A stretch of DNA of 34,342 bases from Chara braunii (taxonomy: Eukaryota; Streptophyta; Charophyceae; Charales; Characeae), in assembly GCA_003427395.1 (NCBI GenBank), contig BFEA01000070.1, positions 1,701,733-1,736,074 of the forward strand. Reading direction: 5' to 3'. Below, piece after piece: positions 1 through 9,744 of this stretch. The notes under the pieces were generated by a model that saw only the letters and a list, made by a program, of their open reading frames with translations, did no database searches and was not told where the DNA came from. The stretch's first letter is position 1. Each line of letters begins with the position of its first letter. Position numbers and translations under genes: made by a program.

Positions 1-300
1 GTGAGATGTTTGGGCGCTAAAGTCGCCATAGCCAATTGAGAGTGAACTCGTGTCTGAAAGCCATATCTCCGAGTTTTTGAGTGGGCGCATGTCGCCAGTA
101 TGTTGCGTTGCTGTTTACATGCATGAAAAGTGTGTTTGAGAACGAGTCTGATTGCATTTGAGAGTCTAGACACATAACAACAGATAGATACATTTGGAGT
201 AATGTGTCCAGGAGGGGCCTGAGTTTTTTTTTTCCCCCTTCTTCGTCTTTTTACAACTCCCAGCTGGGGGTGTGTCTGCTCTTATCAGCACCACTAGCAC
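1..300. other. Unassigned left edge
   Basis: No coding region or RNA gene is seen here. A short motif, a GGGCGC core followed by GTCGCCA, occurs twice (near 12-30 and 84-98), suggesting an old local duplication. ORFs predicted in this stretch run into homopolymer tracts and are not credible. Confidence 0.5.
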
Positions 301-329
301 TTGAAAAAAAAAAAAAAAAAAAAAAAAAA

Positions 330-423
330 GGACCATTTCTGGATTTATGCGTGTCATCCTTGTGCAGGGGCCATGCTAATCTTCTTTCTCTCTGTACCAA
401 TTTTAACGGATGTCCCAATGGAC
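330..423 (-). ncRNA. U6: U6 spliceosomal snRNA-like sequence, probably a pseudogene
   Basis: Read on the minus strand, this 94-nt stretch follows plant U6 snRNA closely. It has a GTCC...GGGACATCCG 5' stem-loop, TAAAATTGG, the ACAGAGA box, the AGC-containing GATTAGCATGGCCCCTG segment, AAGGATGACACGC and a final GAAATGGTCC followed by 26 T residues. U6 pairs with U4 and U2 and with the 5' splice site in the spliceosome. Two changes argue against function: about 5 nt are missing before the ACAGAGA box, and about 6 extra nt (GA/A-rich) separate that box from the AGC triad, whose spacing is normally fixed. The length is below the usual ~102 nt. Only about 45 nt lie between its 5' end and a 40-nt homopolymer, and I see neither a TATA box near -30 nor the plant upstream sequence element. 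Identity as U6-derived is secure; loss of function is inferred. Confidence 0.88.
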
Positions 424-466
424 TATTACCTGAGGGCATACTCACACGAGAACCTAACGTCCCAAA

Positions 467-468
<2 letters not shown>

Positions 469-508
<40 letters not shown>
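469..508. repeat. 40-nt poly(T) tract
   Basis: Uninterrupted T40 on the plus strand (A40 on the strand of the U6-like sequence). It lies about 45 bp upstream of the U6-like 5' end and may be the tail of an older retroposed sequence. It is one of more than ten such tracts in the window. Confidence 0.9.
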
Positions 509-511
<3 letters not shown>

Positions 512-642
512 GCGTGTAAAGGGTCTCGCGTGACGCTCCCACGGAGACCCGCTTGCCAGTGTTGGGAAAGGCGACGGGGCAAGGGCGGGCCCACGGGACA
601 CCTGTGTCTTTTTTTTATCTTTTTTTGTTGTTTTGTGGGCTT

Positions 643-940
643 TAGGGCATCACTGCATTGCTCACGAAATTGAATCTACCGTACGGAGAAAGACGTTGCT
701 TATTGTTTTTCGTCGTTTTGTGGACCCGCTCGCGTCATTTCGTTTAGGACTTAGGGCATCGCTGCTCACGAAACTGAATCTGCCGCTAGAGTACGGAAAA
801 ATACCTTGCTTATCTTTTTTGTCGTTTTGTGGGCCAGCTCACGTCGTTTCGTTTTGGACTTAGGGCCTCGCTGCACTACTCACGAGACTGAATCTACCGC
901 TAGAGTGCGGAGAAATTCATTGCCATCTTTTGTCTTTTGC
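643..940. repeat. 109-bp tandem repeat, about 2.7 copies
   Basis: Three successive units begin with TAGGGC at 643, 752 and 861. The first two intervals are both exactly 109 bp; the third unit fades near 940. Shared landmarks are GCTCACGAAACTGAATCT, CCGCTAGAGT-CGGA and TTTTGTCGTTTTGTGGG. A partial earlier unit may be represented by the TTTTGTGGGC at 631-640. Units differ by scattered substitutions and small compensating indels. No coding role is evident. Confidence 0.85.
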
Positions 941-1105
941 GCACGTAGATCCACGGCCCGCGCGGTTGTTTTTCTGCGTCGTGAAAGGGGGGTGGGGACG
1001 AACGGGATGAGTCGAAGGGGCTGCGGGGAGGTGGGGATCAGGGCAGTGGACGGGGGGAGGGGCAACGCGGGGAGCAAAAGAGGGACCAGCGGGGGAAGGA
1101 ACGGG

Positions 1106-1108
<3 letters not shown>

Positions 1109-1162
<54 letters not shown>
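1109..1162. repeat. (AG)27 microsatellite
   Basis: Uninterrupted AG dinucleotide repeat of 54 bp, flanked by purine-rich sequence to the left. ORFs crossing it are artefacts of the repeat. Confidence 0.97.
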
Positions 1163-1163
<1 letters not shown>

Positions 1164-1459
1164 ATTGGTGCGGAATTGCAAAAAAAAAAATTCCCCCTAC
1201 TTTTGGTCCCCGCTCTTGGTCCCGGCCGTAGTCGCGGCGGGCAGACGTCTTGTTTTTTAAAGATTGTCGTCTTTTTATTAGGGCCCAGTGCCCAAGGCCA
1301 GAAATACAATGGTACAGGTTCCAGATTCAGGGGACATTGGGTCTTCGGCCTGCTTCATGAGGTGGAGCCCCTCCCCTGTGACAAAATCAATGAAAAGTGA
1401 AAAAAGATCATACTGTTAACAATCAGCCACAGAAGAATTCCCTTTCCTAATCTAGCAAT
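1163..1459. other. Unassigned stretch between AG repeat and LINE tail
   Basis: No gene, tRNA or inverted-repeat element is recognised here. It forms the flank into which the minus-strand LINE 3' end was inserted. Confidence 0.5.
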
Positions 1460-1514
1460 ATTTTTTTTTTTTGTTTTTTTTTTAAAGATCAGGAAAAGAA
1501 GCAAAAGAGTTGGT

Positions 1515-2513
1515 CTACTGTAGAAAAGAGCCGAATTGGAAATCTCCAGTGCAGGCATCAATGGATGCCAAAGAGGGATTGCAGGCCCAACGACAGTGAA
1601 ACCACTTGACCCCGGCACGCAAGTTTCGTCCTTGGCCAGTTTTTTTGCCCCAATCCAAGCAGATGATGTGCCGAAGGTCGGTCTTCACTGTATGAAGTAC
1701 TTGCTGAACCGAACGGGGCTCGCCATTTCTGACCACAACATTACGGTGGCGCCATAGATGCCACAGTACTGTTGCCCTGATGGTTTCGTATACATAAACT
1801 TCAGGTTTCGTAAAAGCGAGTAGTACAGTACCCAGAAGAATAGCATCCGTGGACCGTAGATCCCCATGATGATGAGGGAGGAGAGCGACATTTTTAAGTG
1901 TTGTCCACACTTCTCGAGCGTATTTGCATGTAACCCATAGATGTTGTTGGTCTTCCACCGGATGTCATGTGGAGCAAACTGTGCAAAAAAGGGAGCCTTT
2001 TTTTCGTCGATGGTACAAAAATGAAGCAGTAGGATTGGCAATGTGCATAATCAGCCAAAGTAAACCAGCATGTTTTGCTACTGTTAGAGTGGGTAGAATG
2101 CGCCAGAAAGCAGTGAGTTTGTCTTGGGAGAGATGAATCCCAAGTCGTCGCCATTTAGTAATGAAGCTCCAATCAACATCAATGTCAGGCAAGAGTTTTA
2201 CATAGGCCATACGAGCAGAATGTTGGTTGAGAAAGAGCATCCTGTCAGGGTGTCGAGGGTCAATCCAGTACCAATCCCTAGGATCTAGAGTTAGATCCTT
2301 AGCTGCAGTATTTGTCCTATAAGGATAAAAGGAGATAGTCCAATCCTGATTGTCTTCAAGGACACTCACTGCGGTCTTGTGGGTGATATCAGACAAAATG
2401 GAAGCGACTAAGGACCGCTGCAGGGCGGAGCCCAACCCCTTTTGCCCGGTGCGTTGTTTCCATCCTGTCAATTCCCAGTCAGTGTTTGTGAGCTGGGATT
2501 CGAGTCGCCACAA
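1515..2513 (-). pseudogene. LINE ORF2 C-terminus, zf-RVT zinc-binding region (broken)
   Basis: Two stretches in the same frame are separated by one TGA (1965-1967). The upstream part has the typical W..L..LPTLTVAKHAGLLW...H pattern and ends in a C-x2-C pair (FCTVCST). The downstream part continues at once with EDQQHLWVTCKYAREVW, matching the HL...C..A..VW half of the zf-RVT domain that follows reverse transcriptase in plant LINEs. The domain therefore reads C-x2-C ... H-x4-C across the stop. After it come about 110 residues with W-rich HLWRHRN-like sequence, common in LINE C-termini. The TGA is one C-to-T step from CGA (Arg). The protein would have served retrotransposition of its own RNA; it is now defective. 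Confidence 0.8.
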
Positions 2514-2559
2514 GTGGCAGGGGGGTTGCTCTGTGTCGTCTCGAAACCAAGCCCCTGGT

Positions 2560-3340
2560 AGGTAGGTTCGCTGAGCAAGGACCGAGGTCCAGGTGCTCGG
2601 AACAGTGTGCAGTTAAGCGGGCCCGCCAATCATGTAGTCCATGAAGTAAGGGTTGAATCTGAGGTTCATCGTTCCAGGTGCATGTGTGTTCGTCCCACAG
2701 GTCCATCAGAGTGGCAACACCTCGGGATATCTAAGAACCTCCGAAGGCTGCTGTACCGAGTAGAGGGAAGGGAACACCGTTGAAGTTCAAAATACACGGG
2801 TTATTAAAGATGGGTTGTGTTAATAGGCGATCATATTGACGAACGGGGGCTTTTCGATTTGGAAGGATCGCCCTCCGGGCACCAAGTATACCACGCCAGA
2901 GGGGCGACAATGCTCGTTTCCTGCAGTACTCATCTGTGAACAGTGCCAAATAGACAAGAGTTGGGTTGAAAGCAAGTCCGAAATCGAAAGCCAACAGACA
3001 CTCTGCTAAAGCTTTTCAAGCGGCATATTCTTCAACAAAAAGTAATCTGATCGACCATTTGGTGAGAAGGGCCCGAGTTTGCAGATCCGGATCTAGTACT
3101 GCCAAACCGCCTTTATTCTTTTTTTGTATAATTTTATTCCAAGCTACATTAGGAAGAAAAAAAGGTTCTGCTGTTTTTTCTTTCCAAATATAGTTTGCAG
3201 CTGTTTTCTTGAGATGTTTATACACTGAATGTTGTAAAGCGCAGATAGAGTGTTCGTACCAAAGTTTGGAAAAAACGGCGTTGTCGATGGTGAGCACTCG
3301 TCCATACAGGGCGACACCTTTAGTCTTGACCCAAGATATG
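2560..3340 (-). pseudogene. LINE reverse transcriptase, C-terminal (thumb/connection) part
   Basis: One reading frame, interrupted by TGA (3016-3018) and TAG (2731-2733). From the N-terminal side it gives ALYGRVLTIDNAVFSKLWY, then a block with VAWNKIIQKKNKGGLAVLD and ALLTKWSIRLL. These match the conserved GRv.l...vl...WY and W..v..pK..GGLgv.d......ALL.KW..R segments just after the catalytic core in plant L1-type LINEs. The LFTDEYCRKRALSPLWRGIL part continues toward the zf-RVT region. The YADD catalytic box is not present because the element is truncated upstream of it. A frameshift near 2500-2560 separates this part from the zf-RVT half. Confidence 0.78.
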
Positions 3341-3410
3341 AAGACTGCATTAATGGATGTTTCAAGTGCTAACCAGCAGGTAAGAACAATTACAATCGAA
3401 ACAATTACAA

Positions 3411-5036
3411 ATGATGAGATTGTTGAAACAAACACGAACCGCCTATTGGCAATTGAAACGAAAGAAAGGAACTGTGATGGAATACAAAACACGGCATGAC
3501 AATCGCAGATGCCAAAGGATACAACGAAGGTCAAAACCAAACACTACTGAAGAACGAACAGTTATGGGACCTAATGCAATTAAAGAGGATATAACTCATC
3601 ACATAACCGAAGTCGACCGTGATGAGAGAGCAACAGTACTGAACCGTCATTCAACAGAGGGTATTCCGGACATCGACTGTCATCATCCACATGTGGTCAG
3701 GTCAAACGCACGTGGTTGTGATGATAGTAAACAATCACAGAACGAGGAAGAAGTAGGCAGAATTGTGCAACATATGATGATAGCGAATGTGGAAGTTCAT
3801 CATAGTATAAAAAACATGGTGCTGCTGGTAGAGAATTGCGATGTTCCAGCTGCAGGAGATGGTGTGCAGAGTTACTGTGAACGGGCGCTTGCAGAAGATC
3901 ATGGTGTACAAAGTTGCATTGAACCAGATTCAGGTGAGAAATGTGCATCAATAAATACGGATGCAGAATTGTCTCAAGGGGTAGAGGCAAACGTTACAAA
4001 TGATATGAATATTCATCACGACGCAAAGATTGTGGACAAGAAAACAAAGGAGGAACGCGGCACTGTAGTATCATCAGGGACTGGCAAAACAGGTACTTGT
4101 GCTAATGATGATTTGAACACATCATTGGTGATAGTGAAAGGAGGGAACACAGTGGTGCATTTAGACGCAGATATAGAGGAAGAACGAGAAATAGATCCTG
4201 CTGAGCACAAATTGCCCCCAGCGACGCTCAACACAGTTTATGAATATTTCCCGTTTACACAACACCCTGCAAGTGGTGACTCATTCATATTAAGATTGAA
4301 GGATCTTAATTGCTTGGGGACGGGGAGGTGGTTGACGACCAATGTCATTGATTTTTATTGTCATTATGTATTTGATTCAGTAAGACGACGTGGTGGTGAC
4401 CTCTCACAAGTTGAAGTGCGGCCCGTGTTATGGTATGAACAAATATAAGGGATTAATAAAGAGGCTGACGACAATTGTCCGCCTGGTTTTGAAGCAATAG
4501 CACAAACTTCTGAGAAGAGGGCGAAGAGTATAAGAAAGGTGTGGGAAAAGAAAGTGGTTATAGCTCTTATTCTTTACAAAAACCATTTCACAGTTCTTGT
4601 TAATAAATAATATAGGACCTATGTTGAAAAACCCGCTTCTTAGAGCTCCTACAGACTGCGTTATTTTTCACACAGACTCGAAGGCACGAATGGCCAGACC
4701 ACCCTTTGAACCATTTATGGCATATTTGTTTTATGAGCACATGGCTGAAATGTATTCGCAAAACACAGAAGTCACACCGGTATAAGCATATTAGGCTTGG
4801 AGAACAATTGTTGGTGAAGCTTCTTGTATTCAAGAGGTTCCATGTCAACAACAACGGAACTTTTCTGACTACCGGAGTTTTCACAGCCCGCAATGTTGAG
4901 AGTATTCTCGAGACCATTGCAGCCGATCTGGAGTTTCTGCTGAACAAAGATGAAATGGCGAAGGCTTCGGAAGAATTATGCTCAAGGAAGCCTTGCGACC
5001 AACGCTGCGTCATGATAAAGGCTTTGGCAGAGTCAT
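3411..5036 (+). pseudogene. Ulp1/C48-type (SUMO protease-like) cysteine peptidase relic
   Basis: The first ORF (3411-4448, 345 codons) has ~280 charged residues without a recognised domain. It then shows LRLKDLNCLGTGRWLTTNVI followed by DFYCHYV, matching the opening of Ulp1/C48 peptidases (D...L....WL.d..I.fy...l). After one in-frame TAA (4446-4448) the same frame continues to 4610 and gives VVIALILYKNHFTVLV, with the catalytic His at 4584-4586. A +1 shift leads to CVIFHTDSK, with the catalytic Asp at 4675-4677. A further shift gives NNGTFLTTGVFTARNVES, where families have N-G-x-D-C-G-V-F; here T-T stands where D-C is expected (about 4868-4873), so the nucleophile is lost. Ulp1 enzymes process or remove SUMO, and copies are often carried by plant DNA transposons. 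Whether this was a host or transposon gene is unclear. Confidence 0.72.
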
Positions 5037-5038
5037 AA

Positions 5039-5511
5039 CCTTTGTCACGCACCACACAAACAACTGAGAAACTGATTGTGGTTTTCAAAAGATTTGTGGC
5101 AAGCAGGAAGAAGGGATAAATCTCTACGTAAGATGAACGAGGAAGGTGAGTTCTGATTATCAATAGTTTGCAATGGTTGTATTTAAAAAAAAAAAAGGCG
5201 TAATGAAATAAAATATTTTTCAAAATAAAAAACAACAATAAGTTAATCAATCGTGTGTTTCTGAAATAAATTCGTCGTGCAGTTATTAAAAAAAATGAAT
5301 GCATGAAAAATCCTTCCTAATTCAAGTATGTATTATGTAAATATATATTATATTGATTTCGAGTACGTTGGAGAAGACAAAACTAGTGGTGAGAGTAACA
5401 CAAAGTTTTTGATGTATATTAGGTATCGGTTTGTCTTGTTGTGAATTATGACAGGAATAAAGACATTGTATCTGTGAGGAGTGACGCGGGTGAGCGCTAA
5501 GGTCTTCTAAA
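5039..5511. other. AT-rich spacer
   Basis: AT-rich, with A12 at 5187-5198 and several ATATAT runs. It has no ORF of interest. It could hold the 3' end of the protease-like gene and the 5' region of the next ORF; no clear polyadenylation or promoter signal can be singled out. Confidence 0.45.
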
Positions 5512-6366
5512 ATGGATAATAAGAAATCTCGATGTGGTCGTGGTCGGGAGGTAATACGAACATCCAACAAAGTAAAACCATATGATGACGAACGAGTGTC
5601 AACGCATAAAGGTGGCGCACGAAGAGCTCAGCAAGAAGAACATAAGAAGGTAGAAGACAAATCACAAATTGGGAAGCGCAAAGGAAATGAGACCTCACGC
5701 ACGCGAAGCGCAGGACGATCATTGGTGGAATCATGGAGGGTGAACACAGTGGAAATGCACCGTGATGCTAATGAAAGAAAATTGAGAATGGAGGACAAAC
5801 TTGAAAATGAGAGTGATGATGAACCTGTGTCACGCGGGAGGGAGGAATCTTCACCGCATACCCCAAGGTCAAACAGTGTGAGAAGGAAATCGTTGATCAC
5901 CGCTGACCTCCGAGCTCCAACGAAACGTAAGCCGAAAAATAGACAGGGTCGTGCCAACTTAGATGTTAATAACATACAATGCTCGCAAGAAATGAAAAGT
6001 GGGGAAAATATTGAAGGAACCATGCATCGTGCCTAAGTTCGGAGTAAGGAAGGTAAATCTCGACAGATGGAAGCCAACAGTGGCCGTTGTGAACAACGAC
6101 ATATGAGTGATGCATACCGACAAGCGTCGTCCTCACAACGGGGAGCTGCGAAGAAGTTGGGCGATGAGGAAGACATAGAATATGAAGAGTCTAAGGACGA
6201 ATATGATGAAAATAGTAACGACGTTCACGCAAATGAGTTTGATGAAGAGGCAAATGATGACGATGAAGAGACTACGAAAGATGACGAAGAAGAGACTCGG
6301 AATTTTGCAACTGATCGAGCAATAGGTAAAGGACACAATCGCATCACCTTGTTTTCAGTAATGTAA
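5512..6366 (+). pseudogene. Charged, low-complexity protein of unknown function, split by one TAA
   Basis: A single plus-strand frame runs 5512-6366, interrupted only by TAA at 6034-6036 (one C-to-T step from CAA). The first 174 codons are basic and Ser/Arg/Lys-rich (GRGREV, RRAQQEEHKK, RAPTKRKPKNRQGR), resembling nuclear or nucleic-acid-binding tails. The part after the stop is strongly acidic (EEDIEYEESKDEYDE, DDDEETTKDDEEETR). The frame ends at a canonical 5' splice site (GTAAGT at 6363-6368), so this looks like an exon of a larger gene rather than a complete protein. I recognise no family. The neighbouring Ulp1-like relic and the ORFs at 6607-7442 lie on the same strand and may have been one unit. 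Confidence 0.5.
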
Positions 6367-6440
6367 GTATAACGGGAAAATATATGAAGAGAGTGTTCAT
6401 AAATGTTATTCGTTTAAATTTCTTCTTTTTTTGGTTGTAG
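6363..6440 (+). other. Probable 78-bp spliceosomal intron
   Basis: GTAAGTAT directly follows the acidic ORF at 6363. A pyrimidine-rich run (TTTCTTCTTTTTTTGG) precedes TTGTAG ending at 6440. Donor, tract and acceptor all fit plant consensus and the length is typical. The downstream exon, read in phase, continues about 18 codons (HHTCWWVQLSHVPS) before a TGA. Further splicing toward 6604 (acceptor-like GCACAG) is possible but the phase does not join cleanly. Confidence 0.5.
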
Positions 6441-6606
6441 TAGTCATCACACTTGCTGGTGGGTGCAACTCTCGCATGTTCCCTCGTTGGAGGCTTGAGC
6501 ACGGATGTGGTTGCAACGGGGTTCCCTGTAATACTATAATGATAACATCAGTGGTTTGACTTACTCTTGTATGACGCTTGAAATGTATGTGTGTGTATGC
6601 ACAGTG

Positions 6607-7442
6607 ATGCGGGAGCGTGTCCAAGGGAATGTGAAGGTGAACAAAACTCCTAAGGAGATGGTATGTGAAAACATTCAGACATTGCAGGCACACTCGAAAA
6701 TGATGAAGCGATTGCTGCGTTGTGTGACAAAAACTTTATGTTTTTCTCGAGCACGAGATGCAGAGATATACCTCTTAATTGAGGTGTATGTGGAAACTTT
6801 CATGGAACTTGTCAGTTCTCTTGACACGAACGCACAAGATATTGTTCATCGCACGCTCGGGTCTAGGGAATTGACAAACATCAGAGGGGAGACTGTTTAT
6901 GACGTTGTTAGAGCGTTTTCGACTGCGATAGGGTTGTCGTATCCATGCGGAAGTGTAAGTGATCGTTTGGATGTGAAGCGAGAGGAGATGCGGAAGAGAA
7001 TGATTGAAGATTCATCGTGGAGGATTAAAGGCAATGAACCATGAGGCCAATGAAATTCAAGACCGCAGTGCAAGATGTGTTGTGCAGAGATTACAACGAC
7101 GTGGGCCGGAGTGGTTGCACCCTTCAGCAACTCGCATTTTCCCATATGGTGTTGGATTGTCACATCAACAAAAGAAGTCGACCTGCACGTACGGCTCCAA
7201 CAAGCAAGGAAATGAGAATAATTGAAGAAACCATCATAACAACGTGCAAGACTGGTATCGGAAAAGTGACGATCAATGTGATATCTCTTGACAGAGATAA
7301 AACTGTTGTGCAAAGTTTCATAAATATATGGAAACGCCTATACTCCGTAAGAAGGAAGAAGAAAGAGGAAGTGATTCACATGAACAATGATCATAGATTT
7401 GTTGATATTTTTGAAGAAAGAGAGGAGGTCCTCGTGGAGTAG
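6607..7442 (+). pseudogene. Helical basic protein of unknown function, two overlapping frames
   Basis: The ATG at 6607 opens a frame ending in TGA at 7042-7044. A second frame opens at 7041 and runs to 7442. The first (about 145 aa from this ATG) is helix-rich (KMMKRLLRCVTKTL, AEIYLLIEVYVETFMELVSS) with a basic C-terminus (DVKREEMRKRMIEDSSWR). The second (133 aa) holds CRDYNDVGRSGCTLQQLAF and KRLYSVRRKKKEE. The 4-nt ATGA overlap is most simply one frameshift in a single former gene. An acceptor-like GCACAG ends at 6604. No catalytic motif or known domain could be identified. It sits downstream of the acidic ORF on the same strand. Confidence 0.42.
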
Positions 7443-7570
7443 AGGCTGCAGGACGTGGGCAGTACTCAGACTTGCAACAGTAGTCGGGAGGAAATGTGAG
7501 CTTCAGAAACATGAGGCATACAGTTTAAGAGGAGTGCATATGCATTTGTAAAATATCGGTTAAAAACATA

Positions 7571-7573
<3 letters not shown>

Positions 7574-7640
<67 letters not shown>
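7574..7640. repeat. (GA)33 microsatellite
   Basis: 67 bp of uninterrupted GA/AG repeat; the minus-strand Ser-Leu ORF across it is an artefact. Confidence 0.97.
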
Positions 7641-7642
<2 letters not shown>

Positions 7643-8660
7643 TTCAGGCCGCAAGAGCGTGGTCACATTCCTCATGGAAGCCACGCAGATGGATGAGTAT
7701 GATAGAAGAAGGATGGATAGCCAGACTCGCGCGCATTGATTGGGTCACCAAATCTGCACAGGTCTGACCGCCCGGCTGGGCATTGCAGCAAGACCAGTGC
7801 GATGGGGACCCTCCTCAAAGGGTCACCGGGGCTAGTAAAAAAAACAGTAAAACCTTTGGTTGTTTGTTATTTCCCTTAATGGTGGACCTTTTTGCGTCCT
7901 TCATCAGTAAAGATTTTTTTTTTTTTTTTTTTTTCCTAATCAGTTTTGGNGGGGGNGGGGTATTAGGGACCTTAAAGGGAGTAAGAATAGGGTTGAATGG
8001 CATTCGAAGGGTGCAAGTTATTTTTTCTTCCTTTGTTTCATTGTTATTTTCAATGGTGTGAAGAATTTTAACGCGAACCTAAGCCAAAGGTTGTTTGGTT
8101 TGTTATTGTGTGAAACATGTTTTTTTTTTTTTTTTTTCATTTGTTATATTATGGATTGAGACCCCGTCCGACCCAATTTTTTGGCCCATTGTCCCGACCA
8201 GCTTCGGTGCAACGTTTGGGGACCCGGGCAACACGGTCGGTAGCCTCGTATATGGGCATAATTCGAGTTTCAGAATGATGATAGTGATGAACAGTAAGAT
8301 GTTAAATGTCGAAGTTTGACGATCGCAATTGAAAGTGGAAGTATAATAGATGGGATGGCTGAGTCGTTGGGTGTTCATACTTATTATGAGAACATGAGTG
8401 TGTTGAAGTTTATGATTTTAAAGAAACACTTGTTTTTATGTCGTTCAAAGCGAAGGAACAAAAGTTTATCATTTATCCAATTCGTGCTTCAGATGTATAT
8501 CATCATGTTTAATATTGACACTTAAAGATGATAATGGACACTTACGACTAATCGATGATTGTTCTTTCATGTTGTTTGATATTACCACCACATACGTAAC
8601 TGTGACCCAAATGCAGTCTCCCTCAAATAGTTGAACACGAAATAATATAATGGTTTTTTT
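7641..8660. other. Unassigned stretch with poly-T tracts and ambiguous bases
   Basis: Contains T21 (7914-7934), T18 (8120-8137) and T23 (8654-8676). Two N calls (7950, 7956) lie in a G-run just after the first tract, pointing to poor base calling around homopolymers. Small ORFs here have no recognisable content. Confidence 0.5.
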
Positions 8661-9560
8661 TTTTTTTTTTTTTTTTGTATTTCGATAGTGTGTATTTTAA
8701 GATAGTACGTGCACAAATCTTATTCTTCGTCTTGCGATTCGGTTGAATATTGTAGGCACTAATATTAGAACTAGAAGTGTTTACGAACGTATTTATAATT
8801 GTAATCTTATGAGTAATGCTTGTAGTGTTTCTTATGCTTCACATACCTCCGAGTGTACTTAGGCTTCTACTTATTGTGATAGAGTTGAGCGTCATAGTTG
8901 TATGTGCCATTGTCTCCTCCAACCCTCTCATCCATCATTAAAGAAAGTACGTGTTTCATTTATATTATGAAACCGATTGAGTAGTATCTCTTTACAAAAC
9001 CTGAACGATATGGAAATGTTATTTTATTTTTTTAACGTGCACGAAAATGTTGCTCGAACATTACTTCATGCTTGGCAACAATCATCCCAACATTATAGTA
9101 TAACGTGAAAACATTAAAAGGTAAGTGAAATATACAGTTGATAAACGACATTTCCAACATTAGAGAAATGTTGGTCGAGCTGTTCAGAGAATGTTTCTCT
9201 CGTATAGTTAACGTTTGTTGTATCGAGCTAACGTTCGACTAATGTGTGTTTATCGGTGAAGGTTTCTTAATGCAAAGAAACTTAGAATATGGTGCATGCT
9301 CCATATGGACAACTCATTATAAGTTGAAAAAAGTTAATTATTATAAATTTAAAAAAGTTGATTTTTTTCTGTTGCAGCACATGACCTACTCACATCACGA
9401 TTGAACGCCGCAGAATGTTGGTTCCCACCACCCACTGAGCCAGGGATTCACTCCGACGAACATCTGTCATCACCGACAGGCAACACAGACATTCCGAACC
9501 GAGTGGTTCCCATAAGAGTGCAGTAGGCACTCCAAACGAGGAACCATCGACTTTTTGGCA
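8661..9560. other. AT-rich gene-free stretch
   Basis: No coding sequence is seen. It contains a small perfect hairpin (CCAACATT, 5-nt loop, AATGTTGG at 9154-9174), repeated ACATT/AATGT motifs over about 9050-9250, and an imperfect direct repeat of ATTATAA-TT-AAAAAAGTT near 9318-9360. Confidence 0.5.
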
Positions 9561-9654
9561 TTACTTAAGGGAGCTCGGTTGGGCACACACAAAAAAATAC
9601 TCAGAAAAAATCAGGGAGAGACAACACGCGAAAGACTGACAAACATAAAAATGA

Positions 9655-9720
9655 TTGTGTGTGTGTGTGTGTGTGCACAACACACACACACACACGAACA
9701 CACACAAACACACACAAACC
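9655..9720. repeat. (GT)n/(CA)n self-complementary compound microsatellite
   Basis: A (TG)10-type run (9655-9675) is followed immediately by CACAA and a (CA)8 run, then interrupted CACACAAA repeats. Because the GT arm is followed by its own complement, the sequence can fold into a hairpin of about 18 bp. Both strands give artefactual Cys/Val or His/Thr ORFs. Confidence 0.93.
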
Positions 9721-9744
9721 CATGAACAAACACGCACCCACAAC

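Larger units (their letters stand above)
1460..3385 (-). mobile_element. 5'-truncated LINE (non-LTR retrotransposon) with poly(A)
   Basis: A minus-strand non-LTR retrotransposon fragment. Its 3' end is marked by an A-rich tail (A10, C, A12 on the minus strand, about 1461-1483) lying only ~31 nt after the last stop codon (TAG). Reading upstream, the frame gives a zf-RVT zinc-binding region (1515-2513) and the C-terminal part of the reverse transcriptase (to about 3340). The endonuclease and the catalytic RT core are absent, as expected from 5' truncation during target-primed reverse transcription. I found no convincing target-site duplication: the sequence after the tail (TATTGCTAGATTAGG) is not repeated near 3385. 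The frame is broken by one frameshift near 2500-2560 and by stops TGA (3016-3018), TAG (2731-2733) and TGA (1965-1967). Confidence 0.85.

Noticed and set aside
204-601. ORFs around the U6-like sequence
   Set aside because: They consist of Lys/Phe runs from homopolymers plus a translated U6 relic.
1460-3385. Target-site duplication for the truncated LINE
   Set aside because: The sequence following the poly(A) is not repeated near the proposed 5' junction, so none is claimed.
9561-9743. Cys/Val-rich ORF across the GT/CA tract
   Set aside because: A product of the dinucleotide repeat read in frame.
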